A DNA stretch of 6,342 bases from Bacteroidota bacterium (lineage in GTDB: Bacteria; Bacteroidota; Ignavibacteria; Ignavibacteriales; Ignavibacteriaceae), in the NCBI GenBank assembly GCA_021793635.1, contig JAJYSI010000212.1, positions 1-6,342 of the forward strand, written 5' to 3'. Every line of letters begins with the position of its first letter. The first letter of the stretch is position 1. The notes beneath the pieces are model-generated. The model made no database searches. It was not told where the DNA came from and was given only the letters and a program-made list of their open reading frames with translations. A program made the position numbers and the translations under genes. This document shows, piece by piece, positions 6,309-6,342 of this stretch.

Positions 6309-6342
6309 CTTTTCGATATTTTCAAGCAGATAGTTGACCCTG

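Noticed and set aside
5326..6333. Plus-strand frames 5326-5511 and 6094-6333 and minus-strand frame 6101-6298
   Set aside because: All sit within the PilT-type ATPase gene in other frames or on the other strand. The ATPase has complete motifs, so these are shadows.
1..6342. tRNA, rRNA, CRISPR, insertion sequence or phage features
   Set aside because: No cloverleaf, regular repeat-spacer pattern, terminal inverted repeats or transposase/integrase-like protein was seen, and nearly every base is accounted for by the six genes.

Overview
The window is an AT-rich, densely packed bacterial segment in which every credible gene lies on the minus strand and reads from high to low coordinates. It carries five complete or near-complete genes and the 5' part of a sixth. 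Together they form one apparent operon: type IV pilus motor and envelope-spanning machinery, followed by a two-component signalling pair. The low GC, the Lys/Asn/Ile/Ser-rich proteins, the weak or absent Shine-Dalgarno sequences and the protein style suggest the Bacteroidota/Chlorobi/Ignavibacteria neighbourhood. That taxonomic guess is inference and was not tested by any search.

The layout in transcription order is as follows. (1) About 6308-5187 encodes a PilT-type hexameric ATPase; its frame stays open to the window edge, so its true start may lie outside. (2) 5187-3643 encodes a 514-residue protein with a PilM-like, FtsA/actin-fold cytoplasmic part fused to a complete PilN-like membrane protein. 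(3) 3646-2741 encodes a 301-residue protein with a PilO-like part fused to a PilP-like C-terminal domain. (4) 2744-1461 encodes a compact PilQ-type outer-membrane secretin. (5) 1460-1095 encodes a stand-alone CheY-like receiver. (6) 1092-1 encodes a membrane sensor with the order TM, extracytoplasmic domain, TM, HAMP, GAF; it is cut off by the window edge before its output domain, most likely a histidine kinase.

The genes fit together as a pilus alignment complex: PilM at the cytoplasmic face, PilN and PilO in the inner membrane, PilP in the periplasm and PilQ in the outer membrane. In most bacteria these are five genes (pilMNOPQ). Here they are condensed into three by two fusions, PilM-PilN and PilO-PilP. 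The ATPase would drive pilus retraction or dynamics. The receiver and sensor, apparently co-transcribed, would tie the machine to a signal.

Junctions overlap by 1, 4 and 4 bases, abut exactly, or leave 2 bases, so translational coupling is likely. No intergenic region exists in which a promoter or terminator could be sought. The points most worth following up are the two domain fusions, an ATPase whose Asp box reads AAPIE instead of EDPIE, a minimal secretin, and the signalling genes embedded in a pilus operon. I saw no RNA gene, mobile element, CRISPR array or notable repeat.
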